Positions 42,513 through 51,094 of a DNA stretch of 64,000 nucleotides are shown here, piece after piece. The notes beneath the pieces are model-generated. The model had not been told where the DNA came from and did not search any database. It was given only the letters and a program-made list of their open reading frames with translations. Numbering within the stretch: the stretch's first letter is position 1; every line of letters starts with the position of its first letter. The stretch lies in assembly GCA_036375215.1 (NCBI GenBank), contig DASUSH010000097.1, forward strand, positions 1 to 64,000, in the 5' to 3' direction. The DNA is from DASUSH01 sp036375215. Lineage in GTDB: Bacteria > Actinomycetota > Thermoleophilia > Solirubrobacterales > 70-9. A program made the translations under genes and the position numbers.

Positions 42513-44405
42513 ATGGGACGTCTCAACGATCCCGTCTACAAGCATCGCCTCCTCCAGGTCCTCGCCGACGCCGGGCTGGCCGCGCTTGCCTGGCTGCTCG
42601 CCTTCCAGCTTCGGTTCATCGACCTGCCGAACGGGATCCCGGGGCGCTACGAGGACATCCTCTGGGGCTCGATCCTCTTCGTCGCCGTCGGCAAGTCCCT
42701 GATCTTCACGCTGGTCGGGATGCACCAGAAGTGGTGGCGCTACTTCGCGCTGCGGGACTTCGGCATCGTGATCCGCGCCGCCGCCGTCGCGACAGCGGTC
42801 TTGATCGCGATCTTCGTGATCGGGCAGCCGTTCGACGACGAGCTGCCGCGCTCGATCGTCGTCTTCGACTTCCTGCTCACCGTCGCGCTCGCCGGCGGCG
42901 CCCGCGCCGCCGTCCGCTTCACGGTCGAGCACCCCGACCGCCAGGCGCGCAAGCGCCGCGACCACGGCGTCCTCGTGATCGGCGCCGGCTGGGGCGGGCA
43001 GATGGTGATCCGCGAGCTCCAGCTCAACCCCGGCCTCGGCGGCCGCGCGATCGGCTTCATCGACGACGACCCGCGCAAGCGCGGGATGCAGATGCAGGGC
43101 GTCAAGGTGCTCGGGACGACGGACGAGATCGAGCAGGTGGTCGAGAAGACGAAGCCCGCCGAGGTCGTGATCGCGATCCCCTCCGCGCCGGGCTCGCTGC
43201 GCGGCAAGGTCGTCGCCGCCTGCCGCGAGCATGCCGTCCAGGTGCGCACCCTGCCGACGGTGTTCGAGCTGCTGCGAGGCGGTGTCCAGCTCACCCGCCA
43301 GCTCCGCGAGGTCCAGGTCGAGGACGTGCTCGGCCGCGAGCCGGTCGTGATGGAGCTCGACCGGGTCGGCGCCTACCTGACCGACAAGGTCGTGCTCGTC
43401 ACCGGCGCCGGCGGCTCGATCGGCGCCGAGCTCTGCCGCCAGATCGCCCGCGTGCGCCCGCGGCTACTCGTCCTCCTCGACCACGCCGAGGACAACCTCT
43501 TCGAGATCGACCGGGAGATGGTCGGCGAGTGGCATTTCACCAAGGCCGAGTCGGTGCTCGCCGATTGCAAGGAGGCCGACCGGATGCTGGAGGTGATGCA
43601 GCGCTTCAAGCCCCAGGTCGTCTTCCACGCCGCCGCCTACAAGCACGTCGGCCTGATGGAGGAGAACCCCCTCGAGGCGGTCCGCAACAACGCGATCGCG
43701 ACCCGGGTCGTGGCGGAGACGGCGGCCGTGTCCGGGGTCGAGCGCTTCGTGCTCGTCTCGACGGACAAGGCCGTCAACCCGCAGACCGTGATGGGCGCCT
43801 CCAAGGCGATGGCCGAGTGGATCGTCGAGGCGGCCGGCCACAAGCACCGCCGCACCCGCTTCCTCACCGTCCGGTTCGGCAACGTCCTCGCCTCGTCGGG
43901 AAGCGTGATCCCGATCTTCCGCAGCCAGATCGAGCGCGGCGGGCCGGTGACCATCACGCACCCGGAGATGACCAGGTACTTCATGACGATCCCCGAGGCG
44001 GTCCAGCTCGTGATCCGCGCCGGCGACCTCGGCGCCGGGGTCGGCGAGGTGTTCGTGCTCGAGATGGGCGAGCCGGTGAAGATCATCGACCTCGCCAACA
44101 ACATGATCAGGCTCGCCGGGTACGAGCCCGAGGAGGACATCGCGATCGAGTTCACCGGGCCGCGTCCCGGCGAGAAGCTCGCCGAGGAGCTGTTCAACGC
44201 CAATGAGCGCTCCGAGCCGACCTCCGCGGAGCGCATCCTGCGCGCGGTCAGGACCGATCCGCTCGACCCGGAGTGGGTCGAGGGGACGGTCAACCGGCTC
44301 GAGCGCCTGGTCGCCGGCGGCGACGAGACCGGCCTCGCGGAAGGCGTCGTCGGCATGATCACGGACCGCGAAGCCGTCATTCGCGACCTCGAGGTCGACG
44401 TCTAG
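42513..44405 (+). CDS. membrane-bound nucleoside-diphosphate-sugar 4,6-dehydratase/epimerase (PglF/CapD/WbpM type)
   Basis: 630 residues. Four N-terminal membrane helices (about 10-115) are followed by a Rossmann-like domain (about 148-270, VLVIGAGWGGQMVI) and a SDR domain with VLVTGAGGSIGAELC near 293, AAAYKHVGLMEENP near 375, and the STDKAVNP catalytic region near 417. These features fit UDP-GlcNAc 4,6-dehydratases that begin diacetamido-sugar synthesis. It opens the polysaccharide locus and diverges from dedA. Confidence 0.93.
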   Translation: MGRLNDPVYKHRLLQVLADAGLAALAWLLAFQLRFIDLPNGIPGRYEDILWGSILFVAVGKSLIFTLVGMHQKWWRYFALRDFGIVIRAAAVATAVLIAIFVIGQPFDDELPRSIVVFDFLLTVALAGGARAAVRFTVEHPDRQARKRRDHGVLVIGAGWGGQMVIRELQLNPGLGGRAIGFIDDDPRKRGMQMQGVKVLGTTDEIEQVVEKTKPAEVVIAIPSAPGSLRGKVVAACREHAVQVRTLPTVFELLRGGVQLTRQLREVQVEDVLGREPVVMELDRVGAYLTDKVVLVTGAGGSIGAELCRQIARVRPRLLVLLDHAEDNLFEIDREMVGEWHFTKAESVLADCKEADRMLEVMQRFKPQVVFHAAAYKHVGLMEENPLEAVRNNAIATRVVAETAAVSGVERFVLVSTDKAVNPQTVMGASKAMAEWIVEAAGHKHRRTRFLTVRFGNVLASSGSVIPIFRSQIERGGPVTITHPEMTRYFMTIPEAVQLVIRAGDLGAGVGEVFVLEMGEPVKIIDLANNMIRLAGYEPEEDIAIEFTGPRPGEKLAEELFNANERSEPTSAERILRAVRTDPLDPEWVEGTVNRLERLVAGGDETGLAEGVVGMITDREAVIRDLEVDV

Positions 44406-44512
44406 ACCGCGCCCGTCGGTCGCCGGGCGAACCGCGCCCACCGACCCAAGACCTAAGATTCCCGCGCCTCAATGGCCCTTTACGCATTCATCCCCGCCCG
44501 GGGTTCCCGCTG

Positions 44513-45349
44513 ATGGACCTCGAGCGGATCGGCGCGTTCCTCGGAATCGCGGCCTTTCTCGGGCTCGCGATCCTGATCCTGCTGGTGATCCAGCAGGCGC
44601 GCGACCTGCGCCGCCTGCGCAAATGGGCGGGGGTGGCGCCCGAGCGGGCGATCGAGGCCGCCGAGCGCAAGGGCGAGGAGGTGCCCGAGCCCGAGCACGG
44701 ACGCCTGGCCCGCCCGTTCATCGCGCTCGGCGCTTGGATCCACGACCGCGCCACGAGGGCGGGGGCCGGGGTGCGCAGCGGCTACCGCGCCGCCGACCGC
44801 CGCAGCCCGGTCGACCTCCGCTTCGTCCTCGGCTTCCTGGCGGTCGCTGCCGTCGCCGGCATCGTGCTCCTCACCAGTGGCTTCGGCCTCTACGGCGAGG
44901 AGGACGGCAAGGAGCGCAAGGGCAAGAGCGCCCCGCCGCCGGGGAAGATCGAGGTCGCGGTCCTGAACGGCACCGCGGCGAGCGGCGAGGGCGCGGTCCC
45001 GGGGTTCGCCCAGCAGATCGCCCAGGAGGTGAAGCAGGCCGGCTACAAGATCGGCAGGGTCGGTGACACCGACACCAGCTTCGTCGAGACCGTGGTGATG
45101 TACGAGCCGGGGATGAAGGCCTCCGCGCGCGGCCTCGCGGGCGACCTCGACGGCACGCTCGGCCGGACCTCGACCCAGGCGATCATCCCCGAGGTGCGCG
45201 GGCTTGCCGGAAAGGCCGACCTGGCGCTCGTCCTCGGCCAGGACGATGCGCGGAGCGAGGGCGCCGCCCCGGCCCCGGAGGCCCCCGCGCCGGCGCCGGA
45301 AGCGGTTGCTCCCGAGACGGCCCCGGTCGAGACCGCGCCCACCGGCTAG
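44513..45349 (+). CDS. membrane protein with standalone LytR C-terminal domain (1)
   Basis: 278 residues: an N-terminal membrane helix (about 6-26, IGAFLGIAAFLGLAILILLV), a cytoplasmic basic stretch with RDLRRLRKWAG, a second helix (about 102-122) and an extracellular LytR_C domain (about 143-245, IEVAVLNGTAASGEG) ending in an Ala/Pro-rich tail. LytR_C usually follows an LCP glycan-ligase domain, which is absent here. It is a paralogue of the next gene. A role in tethering or regulating polysaccharide attachment is a guess from context. Confidence 0.78.
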   Translation: MDLERIGAFLGIAAFLGLAILILLVIQQARDLRRLRKWAGVAPERAIEAAERKGEEVPEPEHGRLARPFIALGAWIHDRATRAGAGVRSGYRAADRRSPVDLRFVLGFLAVAAVAGIVLLTSGFGLYGEEDGKERKGKSAPPPGKIEVAVLNGTAASGEGAVPGFAQQIAQEVKQAGYKIGRVGDTDTSFVETVVMYEPGMKASARGLAGDLDGTLGRTSTQAIIPEVRGLAGKADLALVLGQDDARSEGAAPAPEAPAPAPEAVAPETAPVETAPTG

Positions 45350-45361
45350 GGAGCGAGGGCG

Positions 45362-46321
45362 ATGGAGCTCCTCGAGATCCCCGAGAAGATCGGCCTCTTC
45401 GTCGGCATCGCCGCCTTCGTCGGCATCGCCCTGGTCCTGCCGCTCTACGTCTCGCAGCACCGCGACATCCGCAGGCTGCGGACCTGGATGCTCCTGACGC
45501 CGGACCTCGAGGTCGCCGAGCGCGAGGCGGCCGAGGCCGCGCGGCTCACCGAGGGGGTCGCCGAGGCCCCGCCGCGGTCCGAGCCCGAGCCACGAGCGGA
45601 GCCCGCCCCCCCGGTTCCCCCGGGCGCTCCTGCCCCGTCCGCCGCGCCGGCACCGCCGCCTCCCGCGGTTCCGGGCCTCGGCACGCCGCCGGGGACGCCC
45701 GCGCCGGGCACGACCCCTGTCCCGGATACGGCCCCGAGGCGCGGGGTCACACCGGTCCCGGGCTCGACCCCCCCGCGCCCGCTGACCCCGGCGGAGCGGA
45801 TCGCGCTCGACCGCCCCGCGACCGCGCGCATCACCGGCGAGCGCGCGGCGGTCGCGGCGCCCCGGCAGAACGGTGGGTTGCGCCGCTTCGTCAGGCGTCC
45901 AAGCGAGCGCGGCCTCTTCGCGATCGTCGCCGGCGTCCTGGTGCTCTCGATCGCGGTGGTCTTCGTCGTCCTGCAGTCGGGGGACGAAGGCGACCAGCCG
46001 GAGCGCCCGGCGCGGCCATCGGCCGTGGTCCCAGCGGAGGTCGAGGTCGCGGTGCTGAACGGCACCGCTACGCCGGACCTCGCCGCGAGGGTGGGCGACG
46101 ACGTCGAGGCCGGCGACTTCCAGCTCGGCACCGTGACCAACTCGGAGTCCCCGTTCGAGCAGACGACCGTGATGTTCGAGCCCGGCTCCGAGGACGAGGG
46201 GCAGGCGGTGGCCCGGGAGCTCGGCGTGCAGGCGCGCGTGGTCCCGATGGACGAGGAGACCCGGGGCCTCGTGGACGGAGCCCCTGTCGCAGTGATCGCC
46301 GGCGAGGATCGCGCGCAGTAG
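45362..46321 (+). CDS. membrane protein with standalone LytR C-terminal domain (2)
   Basis: 319 residues with the same design as its neighbour: first helix (about 10-30, IGLFVGIAAFVGIALVLPLY), RDIRRLRTWMLL, a Pro-rich linker of some 80 residues (APSAAPAPPPPAVPGLG), a second helix (about 195-215) and a LytR_C domain with VEVAVLNGTATPD near 229. The start ATG 45362 follows the previous stop by 12 bases. The two genes look like an old tandem duplication that diverged mainly in the linker. Confidence 0.78.
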   Translation: MELLEIPEKIGLFVGIAAFVGIALVLPLYVSQHRDIRRLRTWMLLTPDLEVAEREAAEAARLTEGVAEAPPRSEPEPRAEPAPPVPPGAPAPSAAPAPPPPAVPGLGTPPGTPAPGTTPVPDTAPRRGVTPVPGSTPPRPLTPAERIALDRPATARITGERAAVAAPRQNGGLRRFVRRPSERGLFAIVAGVLVLSIAVVFVVLQSGDEGDQPERPARPSAVVPAEVEVAVLNGTATPDLAARVGDDVEAGDFQLGTVTNSESPFEQTTVMFEPGSEDEGQAVARELGVQARVVPMDEETRGLVDGAPVAVIAGEDRAQ

Positions 46322-46726
46322 GTGAGCCCGCGCGGCAGGTTCGTAGCGCCGCTCCTGTTCGCCGCCATCGTCGTGGCGACGCTCGCGGTCCTCGTCCTCT
46401 CGCAGACCGCCCGCACCCAGCTCGTCGTCGACCAGATCGAGCTCACGAACATCGTCCGGCCCGCCGAGGGCGAGCACGCCAAGATCGAGTTCCGCCTCAC
46501 CGAGGACGAGGCGAGCGGGACGGTCGAGGTGGTCGACGCCGACGACGAGACCGTCGAGGTGCTCGCCGAGGACGAGCCGCTCGGCGACTTCGAGTTCCAC
46601 CGCTTCCGGTGGGACGGCGCCGGCGCGGAGCCCGGCGTCTACCGGGTTCGCGTCACCCTCGACTCGCTCGGGCGCGAGATCGTCCTCCCCGAGCAGATCG
46701 TCCTGAAGCCCGGGCGCGATGGCTGA
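46322..46726 (+). CDS. small exported protein with Ig-like (FlgD-type) fold
   Basis: 134 residues from GTG 46322, directly after the previous stop. One N-terminal membrane helix or signal anchor (about 8-28, FVAPLLFAAIVVATLAVLVL) precedes a beta-rich domain (about 38-130) with alternating strands and the FHRFRWDGAGAEPGVYRVRV pattern seen in FlgD-like Ig folds. Function unknown. Its stop overlaps the next gene by eight bases, so it belongs to the polysaccharide operon. Confidence 0.7.
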   Translation: MSPRGRFVAPLLFAAIVVATLAVLVLSQTARTQLVVDQIELTNIVRPAEGEHAKIEFRLTEDEASGTVEVVDADDETVEVLAEDEPLGDFEFHRFRWDGAGAEPGVYRVRVTLDSLGREIVLPEQIVLKPGRDG

Positions 46727-48233
46727 CGTCGCGACCTGGGCGCTCGCGGTCCTCGCAACGCTCGCCGCGGGCGGCGCGCTCGTCCTCCGCGACGACCGCT
46801 CCCGCGCCGCCGCGATGGCACTCGCCCTCGCCCTCGCCGTCGCGCTGATCGCCGCCGACAGCTGGGACGATGAGCGCTTCCGCGACCTGCGCGACCACGC
46901 CGCGCTGCTCGCCGCGGCCGCGCTCGCCGGCGCGCTCGTGATCGCCGCCCTCGCGCTCGTGATCCGCCGCCACCCCGAGGCCCTGCCGCTCCTCGCGATC
47001 GCCGCGCTCCCGTTCCGAGTGCCGATCGAGTCCGGCGGCGAGAGCGCCAACCTGCTGCTGCCGCTCTACGCGGTGATCGCGGCCGGGACCGTGGCCGCGC
47101 TCGCCGGCGCCTGGACACGCCCCCGCGAGCCGGAGGCGCCGCCGGGCGCCTTCGCGCTCCGCTGGCTGCCGCTCGCCCTCGCCGGGTTCATCGTCCTGTA
47201 CGCGATCCAGGGCATCCACTCCGACGACTTCTCGCAGGCGGCCTCGAACGCCGGCTTCTTCCTGGCCCCGTTCGCGGTGCTCGCCGCGCTGCTCGGCCGG
47301 GTCGAGTGGTCCGGGCGGGTGCTGCGCTACGCGCTGGCGATCGTGGTCGCCGAGGCGATCCTGTTCGCGATCGTCGCCTTCGCCGAGTACGGCATGCGGG
47401 AGCTGCTCTGGAACCCGACGATCATCGAGGCGAACGAGATCCACGCCCACTTCCGGGTCAACTCGCTGTTCTGGGACCCGAACGTCTTCGGGCGCTACCT
47501 GGCGGTGACGATCGTGGCCGTGGTGGCCGTGATGCTCTGGCAGCGCACGCCGCGGACGGTTGCGGGCGCCGGGGGCCTCGCGCTGGTGCTGCTGGCCGCG
47601 CTCGCGACGACGCTCTCGCAGTCGAGCCTGGTGGCGCTGCTCGCCGGCCTCGCCGTGCTCGCCGGGTTGCGCTGGAGCGCGCGCTTGACGGCGGCGGTCT
47701 GCGCGGGCGCCCTCGTCGCGGCCGTGGTGGCGCTCGCGGCGAGCGGCGCCTTCGACTCGGACGCCTCGTCGCGGAAGTCGATCGACGTCGAGACGTCGGG
47801 GCGCTGGGAGCTGATCCGCGGCGGCCTCGAGATGGCCGCCGACGACCCCGTCGCGGGGCTCGGCTCGGGCGGCTTCGAGCGGGCCTTCCAGAAGCGCTTC
47901 CGGGCCGGTGAGGAGGCGGCCGGGACCGTCTCGCACACCGAGCCGGTGACCGTGCTCGCCGAGCAGGGCGGGATCGGCTTCGCCGTCTACCTGGCCGTCG
48001 TCGCGATCGCGTTCGCGGCGCTCGCCTGCGCGATCAGGCCCTACGCCCCCGGCCTCCCGGGCGGCGGTGGCGGCCTCGACCCGCCCGACGGGCTCGTCGT
48101 CGGGATCGCGCGGGCGACCCTGCTCGCCGCGCTCGCCGCGATGTTCGTGCACAGCCTCTCGTACGCGGCCTTCTTCACCGACCCGATCACGTGGGTCCTG
48201 CTCGCGATCGGCCTCGTCCTGGCCCGCCGCTGA
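46719..48233 (+). CDS. O-antigen ligase / Wzy polymerase-like membrane protein
   Basis: 504 residues with about 11-12 hydrophobic segments. A large extracellular loop precedes the RVNSLFWDPNVFGRYLAV motif near 247 and the WELIRGGLEMAADDPVAGLG motif near 363, followed by SHTEPVTVLAEQGGIG; this is the usual Wzy_C pattern (N, then D-P-x-x-G-x-G, then H-x-x). It would polymerise or transfer lipid-linked repeat units. The stop overlaps the flippase start (TGATG). Confidence 0.88.
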   Translation: MADVATWALAVLATLAAGGALVLRDDRSRAAAMALALALAVALIAADSWDDERFRDLRDHAALLAAAALAGALVIAALALVIRRHPEALPLLAIAALPFRVPIESGGESANLLLPLYAVIAAGTVAALAGAWTRPREPEAPPGAFALRWLPLALAGFIVLYAIQGIHSDDFSQAASNAGFFLAPFAVLAALLGRVEWSGRVLRYALAIVVAEAILFAIVAFAEYGMRELLWNPTIIEANEIHAHFRVNSLFWDPNVFGRYLAVTIVAVVAVMLWQRTPRTVAGAGGLALVLLAALATTLSQSSLVALLAGLAVLAGLRWSARLTAAVCAGALVAAVVALAASGAFDSDASSRKSIDVETSGRWELIRGGLEMAADDPVAGLGSGGFERAFQKRFRAGEEAAGTVSHTEPVTVLAEQGGIGFAVYLAVVAIAFAALACAIRPYAPGLPGGGGGLDPPDGLVVGIARATLLAALAAMFVHSLSYAAFFTDPITWVLLAIGLVLARR

Positions 48234-49756
48234 TGTTCGACTACCTGCGCAGGCTCGCCACGACGGGCGCCGCCTACACGGCCTCGAGCGTGCTCTCGAA
48301 GCTGATCGCGGTCGCGCTGCTGCCGCTCTACACGCGCTACCTGACCCCGGCGGACTACGGCGCCGCGGAGGTGATGGTGGTCGGCGTGATCGCGACCTCG
48401 ATCGTGATCCGGCTCGGGGTGATCGAGGCCCTGATGCGCTTCTACTACCTCGCCGGCGAGGACCGCGAGCAGGTCGTGAAGACCGGCTTCGCCTCGCTCT
48501 TCTGGACGACCACCGCCGGTGCGCTCATCGCCCTGCCGTTCGCCGAGCCGATCTCCGAGGCGCTGCTCGACAGCTCGCAGCCGGACCTCGTCAGGATCGC
48601 GATCGGCGGCCTGTGGATCTTCACGCTCTACGAGTACCTCGTCGCCCTTTTCCGCCTCGACGAGCGGGCGAAGGCGTACTTCGTGTTCACGATGGCGAAC
48701 GTCCTGCTCGCGATCCCGCTGACCGTGTGGCTGGTGGTCGTCGAGGAGGAGGGGGCGCGAGGGCTCCTGCTCGGCACCTACGGCGGCGGCGTCCCCTTCC
48801 TCGCCTACCTGGTCTGGGAGCAGCGCCGCCGGCTCGCGCTCGTCCCCGACCTCGGCATGCTCCGGCGGATGTTCCGGTTCGGCCTGCCGACGATGCCGGC
48901 GGAGCTCTCGCTCTACTCGCTGCAGTTCATCGACCGGATCATCCTCGTCCGCCTCGCCGGGCTCGCCGAGGCCGGCCTCTACGCGCTTGCGATCCGCTTC
49001 GCGCAGGGGGTGAACGTCCTCGTCCGCGGCTTCCAGCTCGCCTGGCCGCCGCTCGCGTACTCGGTCACGGACGACGACGAGGCGAAGCGGGTCTACGCCC
49101 TGATCGTGACCTGGTTCCTCGCCGTCTGTGCGTTCATGGTCGTCGGCTTCTGGCTGCTCGCGCGGTGGATCGTCCGCATCCTCGCCGCGCCCGAGTTCTT
49201 CGACTCCTTCGAGGCGATCGGCCTGCTGGCCACAGGGGTGACGCTCTACGCCCTCTACCTCGTGCTCGTCGTCATCCTCGGCCGCACCGACCGCACGGAG
49301 TTCAACCTGCCCGCGACCGGGGTCGCGACCGTCGCCAACATCGGCCTCAACCTCGCCCTGATCCCGCCGCTCGGGATCGTCGGTGCCGGCCTCGCCCTCG
49401 TCGGCTCCTACATCGTCGTCCTCGGGCTGATGTACGCGTTCACGCAGCGGCTCTTCCCGGTCCCGTACGAGTGGGGCCGGCTGGCGCTCGCGGTGGGCGT
49501 CGCGGCGGCGCTGGTCGCGGGCGGCGACCTGCTCCTGCCGACCGAGGGGGCGATCGGCATGGTCAGCCGGACCGCGCTCTGGCTCGCCTACCCGCTGATC
49601 CTGCACCTGTTCGGCTTCCTGAGCGACGCCGAGCGCGCCCGCCTGCGCGAGCTCCGCGCCCGCGCACTCGAGATGCTGGCGGAGCGCCGCGCCCCCGGCG
49701 AGCCCGGCGCCGAGGTCTACGAGGCCGAGCGCCGCGACGAGGACGCGCGCATCTAG
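48233..49756 (+). CDS. Wzx-like polysaccharide flippase (MOP superfamily)
   Basis: 507 residues, start ATG 48233 (MFDYLRRLATTGAAYTASSV). Twelve to fourteen hydrophobic segments and the N-terminal LSKLIAVALLPLYTRYLTPADYG motif are typical of polysaccharide biosynthesis proteins that move undecaprenyl-linked sugars outwards. The C-terminal 50 residues are charged. It follows the Wzy-like gene directly, so the locus uses the Wzx/Wzy route. Its stop shares CTAG with the convergent lipoprotein gene. Confidence 0.92.
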   Translation: MFDYLRRLATTGAAYTASSVLSKLIAVALLPLYTRYLTPADYGAAEVMVVGVIATSIVIRLGVIEALMRFYYLAGEDREQVVKTGFASLFWTTTAGALIALPFAEPISEALLDSSQPDLVRIAIGGLWIFTLYEYLVALFRLDERAKAYFVFTMANVLLAIPLTVWLVVVEEEGARGLLLGTYGGGVPFLAYLVWEQRRRLALVPDLGMLRRMFRFGLPTMPAELSLYSLQFIDRIILVRLAGLAEAGLYALAIRFAQGVNVLVRGFQLAWPPLAYSVTDDDEAKRVYALIVTWFLAVCAFMVVGFWLLARWIVRILAAPEFFDSFEAIGLLATGVTLYALYLVLVVILGRTDRTEFNLPATGVATVANIGLNLALIPPLGIVGAGLALVGSYIVVLGLMYAFTQRLFPVPYEWGRLALAVGVAAALVAGGDLLLPTEGAIGMVSRTALWLAYPLILHLFGFLSDAERARLRELRARALEMLAERRAPGEPGAEVYEAERRDEDARI

Positions 49757-50094
49757 CCGAAGCCGAGTACCCGCACGACCTCGTCGTCGCGGACCGCCAC
49801 CGTGATCCGCGAGGGGTCGTATTCGCGCGTCTGCACCTGGCCCACGCCGTCGATCTCGCCCGCCTCGACGCGGCAGCCGCCCGCCGCGGCGAGGTCCTGG
49901 GCCGCCGCGAGGGTCTCCCCGACCAGGGCGTGCTCGGCGCGTTCGCGGTAGGCGTCGTCGCCGGAGCGCCCGAGCTCGGGGCATATCCGGGCGACCCGGC
50001 CGGGCTCGGACTCGGGCGCGGAGGTCTCGGCTTCGCCGCAGCCGGCGAGGCCGGCGACCAGGGCGATCAGGGCAGCGGCGATCGTGGGACGCAT
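49753..50094 (-). CDS. small putative lipoprotein
   Basis: 113 residues from ATG 50094. The N-terminus MRPTIAAALIALVAGLAGCG is a clean signal peptide with lipobox LAGC (Cys 19). The mature part begins Glu-rich and has an internal Cys pair (CPEL near 39, GGCRVEAG near 74) that could form a disulfide, then VQTREYDPSRITVAVRDDEV. No family is recognised. It is transcribed with the glycosyltransferase just upstream, separated by seven bases. Confidence 0.75.
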   Translation of the reverse strand: MRPTIAAALIALVAGLAGCGEAETSAPESEPGRVARICPELGRSGDDAYRERAEHALVGETLAAAQDLAAAGGCRVEAGEIDGVGQVQTREYDPSRITVAVRDDEVVRVLGFG

Positions 50095-50101
50095 ACCGGC
50101 A

Positions 50102-51070
50102 CTACGGCGCGGCGGCCGATGCGTCACGAGCGGCGCGGTTCCACTCCGCCGCCGCCTCGGCGAGCCCCTCGCCGCGCCCCGGCCGCATCGCCTGGCGGGC
50201 GTGCAGCATGTACCAGCCCGCGTCGTGGCCCGGAAGGACGCCGGCCGCCAGCGCGCGGAGCAGGTAGGGAAGCGCGGACAGCGGGCGGGCGGGGAGGGCG
50301 AGCCAGCGGTGGTGCTTTCGCATGTAGCGGTCCCGGTTGCGGTGGAACTCGACGACCCGGCGCGAGCCGGCCGACCGGTCCGTGGCGAGCTGCTCGTGGT
50401 GGATCGCCTTCGCCCGCGGCGCGAACACCGTCGACCAGCCCGCGTCGCGGAGGCGCTTGCAGAAGTCGGTCTCGTCGGAGTAGACGAAGAACTCCGGGTC
50501 GAGGTAGCCGACCGCCGCCGCGGCCTCGCGGCGGACGAGCATCGCGGACGACTGCACCCAACCGACCCGGCGGACACGCTCGCCGCGACTCTCGACGGTG
50601 AGCAGCCGGTGCAGGAAGAGGACGCCGGCGATCAGCGTGAGGAGCCCGGGCAGCCTCCAGGCGCACGGCTGCGGGGAGCCGTCGGGGGAGAGCAGGCGGG
50701 CGCCGGCGGCTCCGGCGTCGGGGTTCGCGCGCATCGCGGCGAGCAGCTCGTCGACCGCCTTCGGCTGCAGCTCGGAGTCCTCGTTGAGGAGCAGGCAGAG
50801 CGGCGCCCGCGCGCGCTCGAGCAGGACCGAATCGTTCTCCGCCTTGCCGCGGCGCCCCTCGCTCTCGATCAGCTCGATCGGGCGGGGACCGCCCCGGGTT
50901 CCGATCCATTCACGCACGGCCGCGGCCGATCCGTCGTCCGAGGCGTTGTCCAGGACGAGGATCTCGTGCTCGACCTTCGCCGGGTGGGTTTCGCGGATCG
51001 CGTCGAGGCAGGCGAGCAGATGCTCGCGCCCGTTGGTGTTGACGATGCAGTAGGAGAGGGCGGGCGCCAC
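50102..51070 (-). CDS. glycosyltransferase family 2 (rhamnosyltransferase-like)
   Basis: 322 residues from GTG 51070 (VAPALSYCIVNTNGREHLLA). GT-A fold motifs: LVLDNASDDGSAAAV near 46, LLLNEDSELQPKAVDELLAA (DXD-like) near 93, GWVQSSAMLVRREAAAAVG near 172 and DPEFFVYSDETDFCKRLRDAGW near 193. This set is usual in WbbL-type rhamnosyl- or galactosyltransferases acting on lipid-linked sugars. The C-terminal 60 residues include a hydrophobic stretch. It is divergent from the GT4 gene, with 24 bases between the starts. Confidence 0.9.
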   Translation of the reverse strand: MAPALSYCIVNTNGREHLLACLDAIRETHPAKVEHEILVLDNASDDGSAAAVREWIGTRGGPRPIELIESEGRRGKAENDSVLLERARAPLCLLLNEDSELQPKAVDELLAAMRANPDAGAAGARLLSPDGSPQPCAWRLPGLLTLIAGVLFLHRLLTVESRGERVRRVGWVQSSAMLVRREAAAAVGYLDPEFFVYSDETDFCKRLRDAGWSTVFAPRAKAIHHEQLATDRSAGSRRVVEFHRNRDRYMRKHHRWLALPARPLSALPYLLRALAAGVLPGHDAGWYMLHARQAMRPGRGEGLAEAAAEWNRAARDASAAAP

Positions 51071-51094
51071 GGGCCGATCACGATAATCGCGCGC

